Of a stretch of DNA of 64,000 nt, positions 9,539-21,085 are shown piece after piece. This stretch comes from Salinivibrio kushneri (GTDB taxonomy: Bacteria; Pseudomonadota; Gammaproteobacteria; Enterobacterales; Vibrionaceae). The stretch's first letter is position 1. Each line of letters starts with the position of its first letter. The translations under genes were made by a program, and so were the position numbers. Location of the stretch: positions 1,823,317-1,887,316 of the forward strand of contig NZ_CP114588.1 of NCBI RefSeq assembly GCF_027286325.1, given 5' to 3'. Below the pieces are notes generated by a model. That model did no database searches. It saw nothing but the letters and a program-made list of their open reading frames with translations, and was not told where the DNA came from.

Positions 9539-10675
9539 TCAGTACAGTGAGTGTGTGTTGTCTTCAATATATTGCGCGTCTAAGCGGCCAAACATCTTAA
9601 TGTAACACCACAGGGTGTAAGCCAAGATAATCGGCACAAACACCGCAGCCACGATAGTCATAATCGACAAGGTCAGCTCGCTGGAAGTGGCATCCCACAT
9701 GGTCAAACTGTGGCCTGGGAAGGTGCTTGATGGCATCACAAACGGGAACATCGCGATACCTGCGGTCAAAATCACCCCCGCCACGGCTAAACTCGAGAAC
9801 AAGAAAGCCCAGCCGCCACGCTCAAGGCGCGATGCCAGCAGTGCCAGCAGTGGCATCACCGCACCGACCAGCGGTGCTAACCAGAGGATTGGCATCGCTT
9901 GATAGTTACGCATCCAAGCGCCACTTTGCACTGCGACCTCTTTCGCCAGTGGGTTAGAAGCGGCTTGGTTCGCTGCCTCACTGACCACCACGAAGCCATC
10001 CATATTTTGTACCCAGAAGCCTGCCGCCACGAATAGCACTGTGGTCAATAGCGCGCACAGTTGCGCGACATTACGGGCGCGTACATGCAGCGCATCGGTG
10101 GTTTTCAGTTGCAGCCAGGTTGCGCCTTGCAATACCACCATAAATAGACTCACCAGCCCACACACCAAGGCGAAAGGATTAAGCAGCGCAAAAAAGCCAC
10201 CGGTGTAGGTTGGGATCAAAAGATCACTAAGCTGGAACGGCACCCCTTGCAAGAGGTTACCAAAGGCAACCCCGAAAATGACCGGTGGCACAAAGCCCCC
10301 CAGCACCAAACCCCAATCCCACGCAGTGCGCCAGCGTGGGTCATCGATTTTTGAGCGATAGTCAAAGCCCATGGGACGGAAAAATAGCGCCGCGAGCGTG
10401 ATCACCATCGCGATATAAAACCCAGAAAAGGAGACCGCATACACCAATGGCCAAGCGGCAAATAGCGCCCCGCCTGCGGTCACTAACCAAACCTGATTAC
10501 CTTCCCAGTGAGGGGCAACAGCATTAATCATCACCCGACGTTCACTGTCAGTTTTACCGATAAGGGTAAGCAAAGCACCCACCCCCATGTCAAAGCCATC
10601 GGTGACGGTAAAGCCAATCAGTAACACACCGATCAGCACCCACCAGATCAGGCGTAACATTTCATAATCAAACAT
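9539..10675 (-). CDS. cydB: Cytochrome bd ubiquinol oxidase subunit II
   Basis: Integral membrane partner of CydA in the high-affinity terminal oxidase. The 378 residues match E. coli CydB (379) and begin MFDYEMLRLIWWVLIGVLL. Family blocks GFTVTDGFDMGVGALL and PHWEGNQVWLVTAGGALFAAWP are present, with about nine membrane helices. It sits 11 bases past cydA. Confidence 0.97.
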   Translation of the reverse strand: MFDYEMLRLIWWVLIGVLLIGFTVTDGFDMGVGALLTLIGKTDSERRVMINAVAPHWEGNQVWLVTAGGALFAAWPLVYAVSFSGFYIAMVITLAALFFRPMGFDYRSKIDDPRWRTAWDWGLVLGGFVPPVIFGVAFGNLLQGVPFQLSDLLIPTYTGGFFALLNPFALVCGLVSLFMVVLQGATWLQLKTTDALHVRARNVAQLCALLTTVLFVAAGFWVQNMDGFVVVSEAANQAASNPLAKEVAVQSGAWMRNYQAMPILWLAPLVGAVMPLLALLASRLERGGWAFLFSSLAVAGVILTAGIAMFPFVMPSSTFPGHSLTMWDATSSELTLSIMTIVAAVFVPIILAYTLWCYIKMFGRLDAQYIEDNTHSLY

Positions 10676-10686
10676 GCTCTCTCTCC

Positions 10687-12273
10687 TTATGCTTCAATCT
10701 GGCGGCTGAAATCCGCTTCTGGATTGCCTTTTTGTTCAAAGTGGTAGCGGCCGGTTTTAAGGCTGCTAGGCCCAAGGCGGGCAAACTTGAACATCAGATA
10801 AAGCTCAGCGACGAGGAAAACGGTGTAGAGCGAGCAAATCGCCACCATCGAGAAAATAATATCGCCAGCGGCCAGGTTCGACGCGGCCACGTGTACAGGA
10901 AGGATTTCCCCCACCGCCCAAGGCTGACGGCCATACTCGGCAACAAACCAACCGGCTTCGCACGCGATCCATGGCAGCGGGATACCGATCAGCGCAAGCT
11001 TCAGTAGCCAGGGCTTTTCATCGATACGCTGACGGCAGGTTTGCCAGAACGCCATGCCAAAAATGAACAGCATCGCAAAGCCGCACGCTACCATGATCCT
11101 AAAGCTCCAGAACAAAGGCGCTACTTGTGGAATAGAGTCTTTCGCCGCTTGCTGAATTTGCCCTTCGGTCGCATCCACCACCTTATCGGTGTACGGCTTA
11201 AGAAGCAGGCCGTAACCAAGATCGTTTTTCACTTCATTGAACGCAGCTTTGGTTTCCGGTGATTTCTCGCCGGCACGCAGTTTTTCCAATAATGCGTATG
11301 CCTGCATACCATTGCGGATGCGGGTTTCGTGCTCAGCAATCAAATCGGTTAAGCCGGTTACTTCTTTATCCAGTGAGCGCGTGGCAATGATCCCCATCGC
11401 ATAAGGGATTTTGATCGCATAATCGGTCTGCATGGTCTCTTGATTCGGCAAGCCCACCACGGTAAACGCCGCTGGCGCTTCTTCGGTGTGCCACTCGGCC
11501 TCAATCGCTGCCAGTTTGACCTTTTGTACATCACCCAGCTCGTAACCGGACTCATCACCCAGCACAATCACGGATAAAATGGCCGCCATACCAAACGAGG
11601 CCGCGATCGCAAACGAACGGCGGGCAAAGGCGATATCACGGCCTTTGAGCAGGTAGTAAGCACTGATACCAAGGATGAACATCGCCCCTGTGGTATAGCC
11701 AGCGGCAACGGTGTGAACAAACTTCACCTGCGCCACGGGGTTGAAGACCACATCGGCAAAGCTCACCATCTCCATGCGCATGGTTTCAAAGTTAAACTCT
11801 GAGCCCACAGGGTTTTGCATCCAGCCGTTGGCGACCAAAATCCATAGCGCAGAAAAATTAGAGCCTAACGCCACCAGCCAAGTGGTGACCAAGTGTTGAC
11901 GCTTACTAAGACGATCCCAACCAAAGAAGAACAGGCCCACAAAAGTGGATTCAAGGAAGAAGGCCATCAGCCCTTCAATGGCAAGCGGGGCGCCAAAAAT
12001 GTCCCCTACATAGTGGGAATAGTAGGCCCAGTTGGTTCCGAATTGGAACTCCATGGTGAGGCCAGTGGCCACCCCAAGCGCAAAGTTAATCCCAAACAGT
12101 TTGCCCCAAAATTTGGTCATGTCTTTGTAGATTTGCTTGTCGGTCATCACGTATAACGATTCCATGATGGCCAGCAAAAATGCCATGCCTAACGTTAAGG
12201 GAACAAACAGGAAGTGATACATCGCGGTCAGCGCAAACTGCAGCCGCGATAAATCGACGATATCGGTAATCAT
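10687..12273 (-). CDS. cydA: Cytochrome bd ubiquinol oxidase subunit I
   Basis: The haem-bearing subunit that oxidises ubiquinol and reduces oxygen to water under low oxygen. Starting at the ATG of [12 protein letters not shown] gives 528 residues, close to E. coli (522), with AAGGAG seven bases upstream. The frame is open 26 codons further up but that part has no counterpart. The haem ligand His is in [15 protein letters not shown], the Q-loop contains [15 protein letters not shown], and the C-terminus GRYHFEQ is conserved. First gene of cydABX-ybgE. Confidence 0.97.
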   Translation of the reverse strand: MITDIVDLSRLQFALTAMYHFLFVPLTLGMAFLLAIMESLYVMTDKQIYKDMTKFWGKLFGINFALGVATGLTMEFQFGTNWAYYSHYVGDIFGAPLAIEGLMAFFLESTFVGLFFFGWDRLSKRQHLVTTWLVALGSNFSALWILVANGWMQNPVGSEFNFETMRMEMVSFADVVFNPVAQVKFVHTVAAGYTTGAMFILGISAYYLLKGRDIAFARRSFAIAASFGMAAILSVIVLGDESGYELGDVQKVKLAAIEAEWHTEEAPAAFTVVGLPNQETMQTDYAIKIPYAMGIIATRSLDKEVTGLTDLIAEHETRIRNGMQAYALLEKLRAGEKSPETKAAFNEVKNDLGYGLLLKPYTDKVVDATEGQIQQAAKDSIPQVAPLFWSFRIMVACGFAMLFIFGMAFWQTCRQRIDEKPWLLKLALIGIPLPWIACEAGWFVAEYGRQPWAVGEILPVHVAASNLAAGDIIFSMVAICSLYTVFLVAELYLMFKFARLGPSSLKTGRYHFEQKGNPEADFSRQIEA

Positions 12274-12462
12274 GGTCACTCCTTTACACCGCTTTCGGTG
12301 CCGATACTGGCGTATCGCTCGTTTTACTTTCTCACCCTGCACGGCAGTCAAAACAGCTGGCTGGCGCGGGGAAAGCTACACACTTCTTAATTGACTGCTT
12401 GCATGTTACACAGTTGAAACGCCAAGGTTATTCTATAGTTAAATTTTATCTAATTAAGGTAT

Positions 12463-12480
12463 AACTAATATTATAGACGC
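12463..12480 (-). promoter_or_regulatory. Candidate cydA promoter
   Basis: The 520 bases between cydA and ruvB are AT-rich near 12430-12490. On the minus strand a perfect TATAAT (12475-12470) would start a transcript near 12463, giving a leader of about 190 bases. The -35 match is poor, fitting an activator-dependent promoter. Several GTTAA-like words nearby resemble ArcA half-sites. No ORF of substance is seen in this intergenic stretch. Confidence 0.4.
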
Positions 12481-12685
12481 AACAATTGGGTGTTAATCGT
12501 GTTTTGCTCGGTTTGTTGAACGTGCTGCAAAAACAGCAAAGCGAACCAACCAGAATGCAAAATTGTGATTAACCACAAAGAATATGAGTGAAATATAGCC
12601 ATGAACGGAAGCCACATCTCACCGCTTGGTTGTCAGCAACAGCCAGAAGAAGGGGTTACGATACGGGCTCACGTGCTACATAACC

Positions 12686-12699
12686 TTAATCTAGATCAA
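12686..12699. promoter_or_regulatory. FNR-like palindrome upstream of cydA
   Basis: TTAATCTAGATCAA differs at one position from the FNR consensus TTGATNNNNATCAA. It lies about 413 bases upstream of the cydA start codon and partly overlaps the ruvB terminator tract. Control of cyd by FNR/ArcA is known in E. coli; use of this site here is inference. Confidence 0.3.
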
Positions 12700-12732
12700 A
12701 AAACCCCATTGGTTGGCGGCCAATGGGGCTGT
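12696..12732 (-). terminator. Terminator of ruvB
   Basis: On the minus strand CCCCATTGG and CCAATGGGG form a nine-base stem around GCCGCCAA-type loop sequence, followed by TTTTTTG. It ends the yebC-ruvCAB transcript. Confidence 0.85.
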
Positions 12733-12794
12733 TTTGACAAAAAACGTCTTGATCTTGATTAAGGTTTGCTACGGTTTTCCGCTACGACTCGCAG

Positions 12795-13808
12795 TCACAC
12801 TTTGGGGAAATCAAAGCCAAAGTGCAGATAGGCACGCTGGCTGGCAATCCGGCCACGTGGTGTGCGTTGTAGGTAGCCTTGTTGGATCAAATAGGGCTCA
12901 ATCACATCTTCAATGGTGTCTTTTTCTTCGCCAATCGCCGCCGCCAAATTATCGAGCCCCACAGGTCCGCCATCAAACTTCTCAATAATGGCATTGAGTA
13001 ACTTGCGATCCATGTAGTCAAACCCTTGGCTGTCGACATCGAGCATATCGAGCGCACGTTGGGCTATGTCAGCACTGATATCCCCCGTGCCTTTTACCTC
13101 GGCATAATCACGCACACGACGGAGTAAGCGGTTGGCAATACGTGGCGTACCGCGAGAGCGACGCGCCACTTCCATCGCCCCTTCATCGTCGGTTGATAAC
13201 GCCAAGCAATGCGCGCTGCGTTTCACGATACCGGTTAAATCGCCCACGCTGTAATACTCTAAACGCTGAGTAATACCAAAGCGGTCACGCAAGGGTGATG
13301 TCAGCGAGCCAGCTCGCGTGGTCGCCCCCACGAGGGTAAACGGCGGTAAATCGATTTTGATTGATCGCGCGGCAGGTCCTTCACCAATCATGATATCCAG
13401 TTGATAATCTTCCATCGCAGGGTATAAGACTTCTTCTACCACTGGGCTCAAGCGATGGATTTCATCTATAAACAGCACATCGTGAGGCTCTAGGTTGGTG
13501 AGCAAGGCGGCCAGATCGCCGGCTTTTTCTAATACGGGGCCCGACGTAGTGCGAATATTGACGTCCATTTCATTGGCAACAATATTGGCCAAGGTGGTTT
13601 TACCCAAACCCGGTGGGCCAAAAATCAACAAGTGATCGAGCGCTTCTTGGCGTTTGCGCGCGGCATGGATAAAGATTTCCATTTGATCACGGACGTGATT
13701 TTGCCCCTGGTAATCTTCCAATAACTTGGGACGAATCGCGCGGTCAATCACCTCTTCTTCTCGATCAGGGGTGGTTTGCGCCGAGATTAAACGATCAGCT
13801 TCTATCAT
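12795..13808 (-). CDS. ruvB: Holliday junction helicase RuvB
   Basis: Hexameric AAA+ motor that drives branch migration with RuvA. The 337 residues match the family length. Walker A is GPPGLGKTT, Walker B is LFIDEIHRL, sensor I lies in [11 protein letters not shown], and the arginine finger region is PLRDRFGI. The C-terminal winged helix ends with TPRGR. It follows ruvA by three bases. Confidence 0.98.
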   Translation of the reverse strand: MIEADRLISAQTTPDREEEVIDRAIRPKLLEDYQGQNHVRDQMEIFIHAARKRQEALDHLLIFGPPGLGKTTLANIVANEMDVNIRTTSGPVLEKAGDLAALLTNLEPHDVLFIDEIHRLSPVVEEVLYPAMEDYQLDIMIGEGPAARSIKIDLPPFTLVGATTRAGSLTSPLRDRFGITQRLEYYSVGDLTGIVKRSAHCLALSTDDEGAMEVARRSRGTPRIANRLLRRVRDYAEVKGTGDISADIAQRALDMLDVDSQGFDYMDRKLLNAIIEKFDGGPVGLDNLAAAIGEEKDTIEDVIEPYLIQQGYLQRTPRGRIASQRAYLHFGFDFPKV

Positions 13809-13811
13809 GGG

Positions 13812-14441
13812 TTACACCATTGAGCGCAGCGCGTGACGAATGACGTCTTCGCTGCTCATGTCATCAGTTGCAATTTGTTTAACCACTTTCTCCGCCTGCG
13901 CCGCTTTATAACCCAGTGCGACTAAGGCGCTCACCGCCTCATCAGCAGCAGACGAAACAGTGGTTGGCGCTGCGCGTAGGGCTGCGCCTTCAGCCGTCGC
14001 GGCATCCGTGTGCGGGGTAAAGAGATCAAACGCTTCCCAGTTTTTAAGCCGGTCACGCATTTCAATCACCAAACGTTCCGCGGTCTTCTTGCCCACGCCG
14101 GGGATTTTCACCAGGGTCGAGACATCATTGTGCTCGACACTGTCGACAAAGTGGTTAGCCGTCATCCCCGATAAAATCGCTAACCCCAGTTTAGGCCCCA
14201 CACCATTGGCCTTGATCACTTCCCGAAACAGCGCCCGCTCACGTTTACCGCTAAAACCATAGAGAAGCTGCGCATCTTCACGCACCACAAAATGGGTATA
14301 CACGGTGGCGGTTTCGCCCACTTCCGGTAATTGATACAAGCAGTTCATCGGCATACTGACCTCGTAACCGACGCCGTTGACATCAATGAGAATCTCAGGA
14401 GGTTGCTTTTCTATCAGGGTTCCCTGTAATCGGCCTATCAC
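13812..14441 (-). CDS. ruvA: Holliday junction binding protein RuvA
   Basis: Tetrameric junction-binding subunit of RuvAB. The 209 residues (E. coli 203) begin [15 protein letters not shown], contain the two helix-hairpin-helix motifs ([15 protein letters not shown] and [16 protein letters not shown]) and a C-terminal domain that contacts RuvB ([17 protein letters not shown]). It lies about 70 bases past ruvC and three bases before ruvB. Confidence 0.98.
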   Translation of the reverse strand: MIGRLQGTLIEKQPPEILIDVNGVGYEVSMPMNCLYQLPEVGETATVYTHFVVREDAQLLYGFSGKRERALFREVIKANGVGPKLGLAILSGMTANHFVDSVEHNDVSTLVKIPGVGKKTAERLVIEMRDRLKNWEAFDLFTPHTDAATAEGAALRAAPTTVSSAADEAVSALVALGYKAAQAEKVVKQIATDDMSSEDVIRHALRSMV

Positions 14442-14511
14442 AATCGCATCTCTGTTTGTTACTTTGCCTTCAAGGATAAAGAATAACTGGATCTATATCC
14501 AGTCAATTTAC

Positions 14512-15033
14512 CTACCGATATCGGCCGCGGCGGGCGGCGTTGGCTTTGCCGGCCATGGCGATGAGGGTGCGGTTGGTGTGGGCATGGCAAATGGCAACCG
14601 CGAGGGCGTCGGCGGCATCAGCTTGCGGGGTGGAGCTAAGTTTCAACATATGGGTGACCATATGCTGGACTTGCTTTTTATCCGCACTGCCTTTTCCCAC
14701 TACGGCTTGCTTGATAAGCCTGGCGGCATATTCAGACACCGGTAAATCGGCGTTTACCGCCGCTACAATAGCACTGCCGCGTGCTTGACCCAGTTTCAGT
14801 GCTGAATCCGCGTTGCGGGCCATAAACACTTGCTCGATAGCAAAGTTATCTGGCTGAAATTGCGTGATGACCTCGCTCACGCCTGCGTAGATATGCTTCA
14901 GTCGACCGGGTAAGTCGTCTGTCTCGGTACGAATACAGCCACTACCGAGATATTCAAGATGCCGACCATGTTGGCGGATCACCCCATAACCGGTGATCCG
15001 CGAACCTGGGTCAATTCCCAGTATCACTGACAT
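14512..15033 (-). CDS. ruvC: Holliday junction endonuclease RuvC
   Basis: RNase H-fold resolvase. The 173 residues carry the four acidic catalytic positions: Asp7 in [14 protein letters not shown], Glu in [11 protein letters not shown], and two Asp residues in [14 protein letters not shown]. The start codon abuts the yebC stop, so the two are probably co-transcribed. Confidence 0.98.
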   Translation of the reverse strand: MSVILGIDPGSRITGYGVIRQHGRHLEYLGSGCIRTETDDLPGRLKHIYAGVSEVITQFQPDNFAIEQVFMARNADSALKLGQARGSAIVAAVNADLPVSEYAARLIKQAVVGKGSADKKQVQHMVTHMLKLSSTPQADAADALAVAICHAHTNRTLIAMAGKANAARRGRYR

Positions 15034-15780
15034 TTAGCTTAAACTCGCTGCCACTTCGTCCGAGATATCACCGTTATGGTAGACTTCTTGCACATCGTCA
15101 AGGTCTTCTAGCATATCGATCAAACGCAACAGCTTGGGTGCAGTGTCTGCATCTAACTCCGCTTTGGTGGATGGCACCTGCGTCACTTCGGCACGTTCAG
15201 CCTCAAACCCAGCTTTATCCAGTGCATCTTTCACATAGCCAAAGTCATTAGGCGTGGTGTACACATCCATTGAACCGTCGTCATAGGTAACCACATCGTC
15301 CGCGCCGCCTTCGAGCGCCGCTTCCATCACCGCATCTTCTTCAAGGCCAGAGGCGTAGGTGATCACCCCTTTTTTATCGAATAAGAAGCTGACTGAGCCA
15401 TCGGTACCCAGATTACCTCCGGATTTGGAAAACGCATGGCGCACACCTGACACCGTGCGGTTGCGGTTATCGGTCATGCACTCCACCATCACCGCCGTGC
15501 CCGCAGGGCCATAACCTTCATAGATGACGGTTTCCATGTTCTCGTCACCTTCGCCGCCCGCACCGCGTGAAATCGCACGGTTGATGGTGTCGCGTGTCAT
15601 GTTATTTGACAGTGCTTTATCCACCGCGGCACGCAGGCGTGGATTGGTTTCCGCCTCGGGGCCACCCTCTTTGGTTGACACCACAATTTCTCGGATAAGC
15701 TTGGTGAAAATCTTACCGCGCTTCGCGTCTTGAGCGGCTTTACGGTGTTTAATGTTCGACCACTTACTGTGACCTGCCAT
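15034..15780 (-). CDS. yebC: YebC/PmpR-family transcriptional regulator
   Basis: Cytosolic DNA-binding or translation-associated protein of the TACO1/YebC family. The 248 residues (E. coli 246) start [22 protein letters not shown] and carry the block [22 protein letters not shown]. It is first in yebC-ruvC-ruvA-ruvB. GGAGAGTCG precedes the ATG. Confidence 0.96.
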   Translation of the reverse strand: MAGHSKWSNIKHRKAAQDAKRGKIFTKLIREIVVSTKEGGPEAETNPRLRAAVDKALSNNMTRDTINRAISRGAGGEGDENMETVIYEGYGPAGTAVMVECMTDNRNRTVSGVRHAFSKSGGNLGTDGSVSFLFDKKGVITYASGLEEDAVMEAALEGGADDVVTYDDGSMDVYTTPNDFGYVKDALDKAGFEAERAEVTQVPSTKAELDADTAPKLLRLIDMLEDLDDVQEVYHNGDISDEVAASLS

Positions 15781-15828
15781 ATCGACTCTCCGTTTTTTGC
15801 GCTCCCCTCACGTGAAAGGAGTAATAAG

Positions 15829-15866
15829 AAAAAACGCGCCTTGGCTTTTCAGTCTGAGGCGCGTTG
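15829..15866 (-). terminator. Second terminator downstream of aspS
   Basis: On the minus strand AACGCGCCT and AGGCGCGTT form a nine-base stem around a 15-base loop, followed by TTTTTTC. It lies between aspS and yebC, about 100 bases past the aspS stop. Confidence 0.85.
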
Positions 15867-15929
15867 AGACATTGACCTTGCGCCTTGATACGACCGCCTG
15901 GTGACGGCAGCTATCGGTCGCAAGGATAA

Positions 15930-15952
15930 GACGGGCAAGGCTGCTTGCCCGT
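15930..15952 (-). terminator. First hairpin downstream of aspS
   Basis: GACGGGCAAG and CTTGCCCGTC form a perfect ten-base stem with a short loop, 12 bases past the aspS stop, followed on the minus strand by TTATCCTTG. With only a weak U-tract it may protect the 3' end or terminate partially ahead of the stronger terminator at 15829-15866. Confidence 0.6.
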
Positions 15953-15964
15953 CATCAGGCGAAT

Positions 15965-17749
15965 TTATTCGCTGTGTTCGTTTTGCTCTGCCGCCGCGGT
16001 AATGCTCAGCGCCAGCTCTTCAAGCGCCGCGTCATTGGCAAGGCTTGGCGCGTCAGTCATCAAGCAGGCCGCAGCGGTGGTTTTCGGGAAGGCAATTACG
16101 TCGCGAATGTTTTCGGTGCCGGATAGCAACATCACCAAGCGATCCATACCAAACGCCAAACCTGCGTGTGGTGGAGTACCGTATTTCAATGCATCCAACA
16201 AGAAGCCAAATTTCTTACGCTGCTCTTGCTCATCGATGCCCAGCGTCTCAAACACCGCCGCTTGCATTTCTGGGTTATGGATACGCACCGAGCCACCGCC
16301 CACTTCGTAACCATTAATCACCATATCATACGCGTTAGAGTTCGCCGCCGCAGGATTTGCCACCAGCTCTTCAGGTGTCACGTCTGTCGGCGCAGTGAAC
16401 GGGTGGTGCATCGCATGCAAGTTACCTTCGTCGTCTTCCTCAAACATTGGGAAATCAACCACCCACAATGGTGCCCACGCTTGGGTGTCGGTCAGCTCAA
16501 GATCCAGACCTAATTTCACACGCAGTGCGCCAAGCGCTTCGGTGACCACTGATTTCTTGTCTGCACCGAATAGGATAATGTCACCGGTTTGCGCCTCGGT
16601 GCGTGACAAGATGCTTTCTACCACTTCGGCATTAAGGAACTTGGCCACCGGCGATTGAATACCATCAAAACCGGCGTCACGGTCGTTGACTTTCATCCAC
16701 GCCAAGCCTTTGGCACCGTAGATGCCAACAAAGTGGGTGTATTCATCAATCTGCTTACGCGACAAGCTGGCACCGCCTGGTACACGAATCACAGCCACGC
16801 GGCCTTTCTCATCGTTTGCCGGGCCAGAGAATACTTTAAACTCTACATCTTTGACGATATCAGCCACATCGACGATTTCGAGCGGGTTACGCAAATCTGG
16901 CTTGTCGGAGCCAAAACGGCGCATCGCTTCTTCATACTTCATGGTGGGGAACGCGCCCAAGTCCACATTGAGCAGAGATTGCCACATTTCACGGATCAGT
17001 TGCTCGGTTACCTCGCGCACTTGGTCGGCGCTCATGAATGAGGTTTCGATATCAATCTGGGTAAATTCTGGCTGACGGTCAGCACGCAAGTCTTCATCAC
17101 GGAAGCACTTCACGATTTGGTAATAGCGATCAAACCCAGACATCATCAACAACTGTTTAAACAGCTGTGGTGATTGCGGCAGCGCATAAAAGTTGCCTTT
17201 GTGCACACGGCTTGGCACCAAGTAGTCACGTGCGCCTTCTGGAGTCGCCTTGGTGAGTACTGGGGTTTCGATGTCTAAAAAGTCATTGTCATCGAGGAAA
17301 CGACGGACAAAGCTGGTGGCTTTAGCACGCAGTTTAATCCGATCGCTCATTTCAGGGCGGCGCAAATCAAGGTAGCGATACTTCAGGCGCTGCTCTTCGG
17401 AAATAAACTGGTTAAAGTCAATCGGCATCGGTGCACTGCGGTTGATGATCTCCAACCCTTTCGCCACCACTTCGACTTCGCCTGTGGCCATATCACTGTT
17501 GATCTGGCTCTCTGGACGCGCACGAACTTCACCACGGATAGTCAGGCAAAATTCGTTACGCAATTTGTTTGCTTGCTCGTAAACATCACCCATATCAGGG
17601 TCAATCACAACTTGCACCAGACCCTCACGGTCGCGCATGTCGATAAAAATCAAGCCGCCCAAATCACGGCGGCGGTTAACCCAACCACAAAGACTAACTT
17701 CTTGCCCGACGTGGGCTTTATTCAGGTGACCACAATACTGGGTGCGCAT
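15965..17749 (-). CDS. aspS: Aspartyl-tRNA synthetase
   Basis: Class II synthetase that charges tRNA-Asp. The 594 residues (E. coli 590) begin with the OB-fold anticodon-binding domain ([25 protein letters not shown]), then class II motif 2 in [20 protein letters not shown], the bacterial GAD insertion domain, and motif 3 with [11 protein letters not shown]. It is a single gene with two hairpins downstream. Confidence 0.98.
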   Translation of the reverse strand: MRTQYCGHLNKAHVGQEVSLCGWVNRRRDLGGLIFIDMRDREGLVQVVIDPDMGDVYEQANKLRNEFCLTIRGEVRARPESQINSDMATGEVEVVAKGLEIINRSAPMPIDFNQFISEEQRLKYRYLDLRRPEMSDRIKLRAKATSFVRRFLDDNDFLDIETPVLTKATPEGARDYLVPSRVHKGNFYALPQSPQLFKQLLMMSGFDRYYQIVKCFRDEDLRADRQPEFTQIDIETSFMSADQVREVTEQLIREMWQSLLNVDLGAFPTMKYEEAMRRFGSDKPDLRNPLEIVDVADIVKDVEFKVFSGPANDEKGRVAVIRVPGGASLSRKQIDEYTHFVGIYGAKGLAWMKVNDRDAGFDGIQSPVAKFLNAEVVESILSRTEAQTGDIILFGADKKSVVTEALGALRVKLGLDLELTDTQAWAPLWVVDFPMFEEDDEGNLHAMHHPFTAPTDVTPEELVANPAAANSNAYDMVINGYEVGGGSVRIHNPEMQAAVFETLGIDEQEQRKKFGFLLDALKYGTPPHAGLAFGMDRLVMLLSGTENIRDVIAFPKTTAAACLMTDAPSLANDAALEELALSITAAAEQNEHSE

Positions 17750-18003
17750 AGATTATTCCTGATCTGTTCTGATGATTCCGCTTGCCCCTGGGGCACAAGC
17801 CTGCCAAATACTGAGGGGAATTCGGGTAACAGCGTCTGTCGTACCTGACGGTACGCCCCCATGAGTGCCGTTACTGTCAAAGCCTGCCATTATAAAGGAA
17901 AAGCCCCGCTCTTGGTAAAGCGATCGCGCTTAAAACCGATAGTTTTTTTGTTCAATTCCTTTTAGGCTAGTGACCTATTGGTTGGCAAGGCATCATTACG
18001 GGC

Positions 18004-18882
18004 ATGGTATCCCTATTACACCAAGACCTGAATCCGCCCTTACGATTGGGGCTGACACAATGGTCTCATCCTAGTTGGCAGCATCATTTTTACCCGCCAG
18101 GCACAAAGTCGGGTGAGCGTTTAGCCCGCTATGCCGAGGTGTTTAACACGGTTGAAGGAAATACGACCTTTTACGCCTCCCCGTCGCCGCAAACAGTGAG
18201 TAATTGGGCGGCCGCCATTCCAGACAGTTTTCAATTTACCTTTAAGCTGCCTAAAACCATTACTCATCAATGCCAGCTGCGTCATGCACAGGACTTAACC
18301 GCTGACTTTATCAAGCTGATGGCTCCGCTCCATAACCATATTGGTCAGTGGACGATTCAGCTACCGGCGCGTTTTGGCCCTGAGGGGTTAGCAAGCTTAG
18401 CGGCATTTCTTGAATCACTACCCCGCGCGTTTTCCCTTGGGGTAGAGGTGCGCCACCCCGCCTTTTTTGCCAAAGGCGAGGCAGAGAAAGCGCTCAACCG
18501 CCTGTTGATCGATCATCACGCCAACCGCGTGATCATGGACAGCCGCCCAGTATTTGCGGCTAAACCCGATACCCCTGCTATTATTGATGCGCAAAAGAAA
18601 AAGCCTCGTGTGCCCGTGCACGCCATCGCCACCAGCGATGCCCCCATGATACGTTTTATCGGCCATCCAGACTTGCCCGAGAACACCGCATTTTTTGACC
18701 CGTGGATCCCACGCTTATCCAAATGGATAGCCGCGGGCAAAACGCCCTATTTAATGATTCATACCTCAGATAACGATCAGGCCCCTGCACTGGCCGCACA
18801 GTTATACCAACGTCTTGATTTATCAACGCCACTGGCTTCCGTCACGCGCGCCGCGCAAAGCCAACAAGGGGCATTGTTTTAA
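18004..18882 (+). CDS. yecE: DUF72 family protein (YecE-like)
   Basis: TIM-barrel protein of unknown function. The 292 residues contain the DUF72 signatures LGLTQWSHPSWQHHFYP near the N-terminus, YAEVFNTVEGNTTFYA, and the central FSLGVEVRHPAFF. It lies between aspS and cmoAB, the neighbourhood of yecE in E. coli. The start could shift a few codons, since a second methionine is not close. No activity can be assigned. Confidence 0.88.
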   Translation: MVSLLHQDLNPPLRLGLTQWSHPSWQHHFYPPGTKSGERLARYAEVFNTVEGNTTFYASPSPQTVSNWAAAIPDSFQFTFKLPKTITHQCQLRHAQDLTADFIKLMAPLHNHIGQWTIQLPARFGPEGLASLAAFLESLPRAFSLGVEVRHPAFFAKGEAEKALNRLLIDHHANRVIMDSRPVFAAKPDTPAIIDAQKKKPRVPVHAIATSDAPMIRFIGHPDLPENTAFFDPWIPRLSKWIAAGKTPYLMIHTSDNDQAPALAAQLYQRLDLSTPLASVTRAAQSQQGALF

Positions 18883-19000
18883 TATCCGCCCCACGCGGCA
18901 CAGTCACCGTGCAGACAGGGGCAAAAAAATTCACTACAATACGCCGCTTTTGTGGCTGGGTTTACGCGCGTCACGCGCGAAAGCCTACCAGCTTGGCTGA

Positions 19001-19744
<744 letters not shown>

Positions 19745-19771
19745 GACCAACCTGACAGTACGAGTAATCTG

Positions 19772-20743
19772 ATGTTTGATTTTTCCGATTTTTATCAGCT
19801 GATTGCTAAAAACCGCCTGAGTCATTGGCTCGAGGTGTTGCCAGCGCAATTAGCTGACTGGCAAAACCAGCCCCATGGCGATATGCCTAAGTGGATAAAA
19901 GTGCTGCACAAGATCCCAACCACCGCGCCCGAGACGGTTGAACTGAAAGACGCGGTGCGTATTGGTGATGACGGTAGCTTGCCTGATGGCGAGCGCAAAA
20001 AATTAGAAAACTTATTGCGCACCTTGCACCCTTGGCGTAAAGGCCCGTACCAGGTACACGGCATTGATATTGATACCGAATGGCGCTCAGATTGGAAGTG
20101 GGATCGCGTACTCCCGCATATCTCGCCGCTAAAAGGGCGGTATGTGCTTGATGTCGGTTGCGGCAATGGCTACCACATGTGGCGCATGTTGGGCGAAGAA
20201 GCCGCACTGACAGTGGGCATTGACCCGTCCGAGCTCTTTTTGATGCAATTCGATGCCATTCGTCGCTTGATGGGCAACGATCAGCGTGCGCACCTGTTAC
20301 CTTTAGGGATTGAAAAACTGCCAGCGCTGCGCGCATTCGACACCGTGTTCAGCATGGGTGTGTTGTATCACCGCCGCTCTCCTCTCGATCATCTGATGCA
20401 ACTCAAAGATCAGTTGCGTAAAGATGGCGAGCTGGTGCTGGAAACCTTGGTAATCGATGGTGATGAAAACGCGGTGTTGGTGCCAACCAGTCGCTATGCA
20501 CAAATGCGCAACGTCTACTTTTTCCCGTCCGCGCGTGCGTTAAAAGTTTGGCTAGAAAAAGTAGGATTTGTCGATGTGCATATTGTCGACGAGTGCGTCA
20601 CCACCACGGATGAGCAGCGCAGTACCGAATGGATGACCCATAACTCGCTGCCTGAGTACCTCAACCCAGATGACCCCGCGCAAACCATCGAAGGGTATCC
20701 GGCCCCTAAACGCGCTATCTTAGTGGCTCGTAACCCAGACTAA
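19772..20743 (+). CDS. cmoB: tRNA U34 carboxymethyltransferase
   Basis: CmoB transfers the carboxymethyl group of carboxy-SAM to 5-hydroxyuridine at tRNA position 34. The 323 residues match E. coli CmoB (323). SAM-binding motif I is [15 protein letters not shown] and the family block [13 protein letters not shown] is present. It is the second gene of the cmoAB operon. Confidence 0.97.
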   Translation: MFDFSDFYQLIAKNRLSHWLEVLPAQLADWQNQPHGDMPKWIKVLHKIPTTAPETVELKDAVRIGDDGSLPDGERKKLENLLRTLHPWRKGPYQVHGIDIDTEWRSDWKWDRVLPHISPLKGRYVLDVGCGNGYHMWRMLGEEAALTVGIDPSELFLMQFDAIRRLMGNDQRAHLLPLGIEKLPALRAFDTVFSMGVLYHRRSPLDHLMQLKDQLRKDGELVLETLVIDGDENAVLVPTSRYAQMRNVYFFPSARALKVWLEKVGFVDVHIVDECVTTTDEQRSTEWMTHNSLPEYLNPDDPAQTIEGYPAPKRAILVARNPD

Positions 20744-21085
20744 CTTGCTGGGTCTGAAAACAACACCACCGCCAGTCATCCTCCGATTGGCGGCGGGGTT
20801 GAAGTATCTTTACCTGGCACCCACCCCGCCCTGACGTTACGCTCGCAATCGCGATGCTTGTATTGAGCGCTGCGTTTTATTTCACCGCTTGAGTGCTTGT
20901 TTGCTAACGGCTTTGCTTTATTACCGTCGATTAAATCAGCATTTAGTCAATTCTGACTAACATTTGACAGAGTCCCCCTACCCATCTTTGTCGCATCCTT
21001 TAGAATTTGCTCTCGCCGTCGCCATCAGGGCGCTACTGCCTGTGACATGGCTAGCCGCAATCCTTCTTATGCTGTGGAGATTTAG
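20744..21085. other. Intergenic region between cmoB and the lipoprotein gene
   Basis: About 340 bases without a gene. A nine-base stem (CCGCCAGTC, 20769-20777, with GATTGGCGG, 20785-20793) lies past cmoB and may mark its 3' end, although there is no U-tract on the plus strand. A TTGACA at about 20965 could be part of the promoter of the next gene, but no convincing -10 box sits at the right spacing. Confidence 0.4.
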
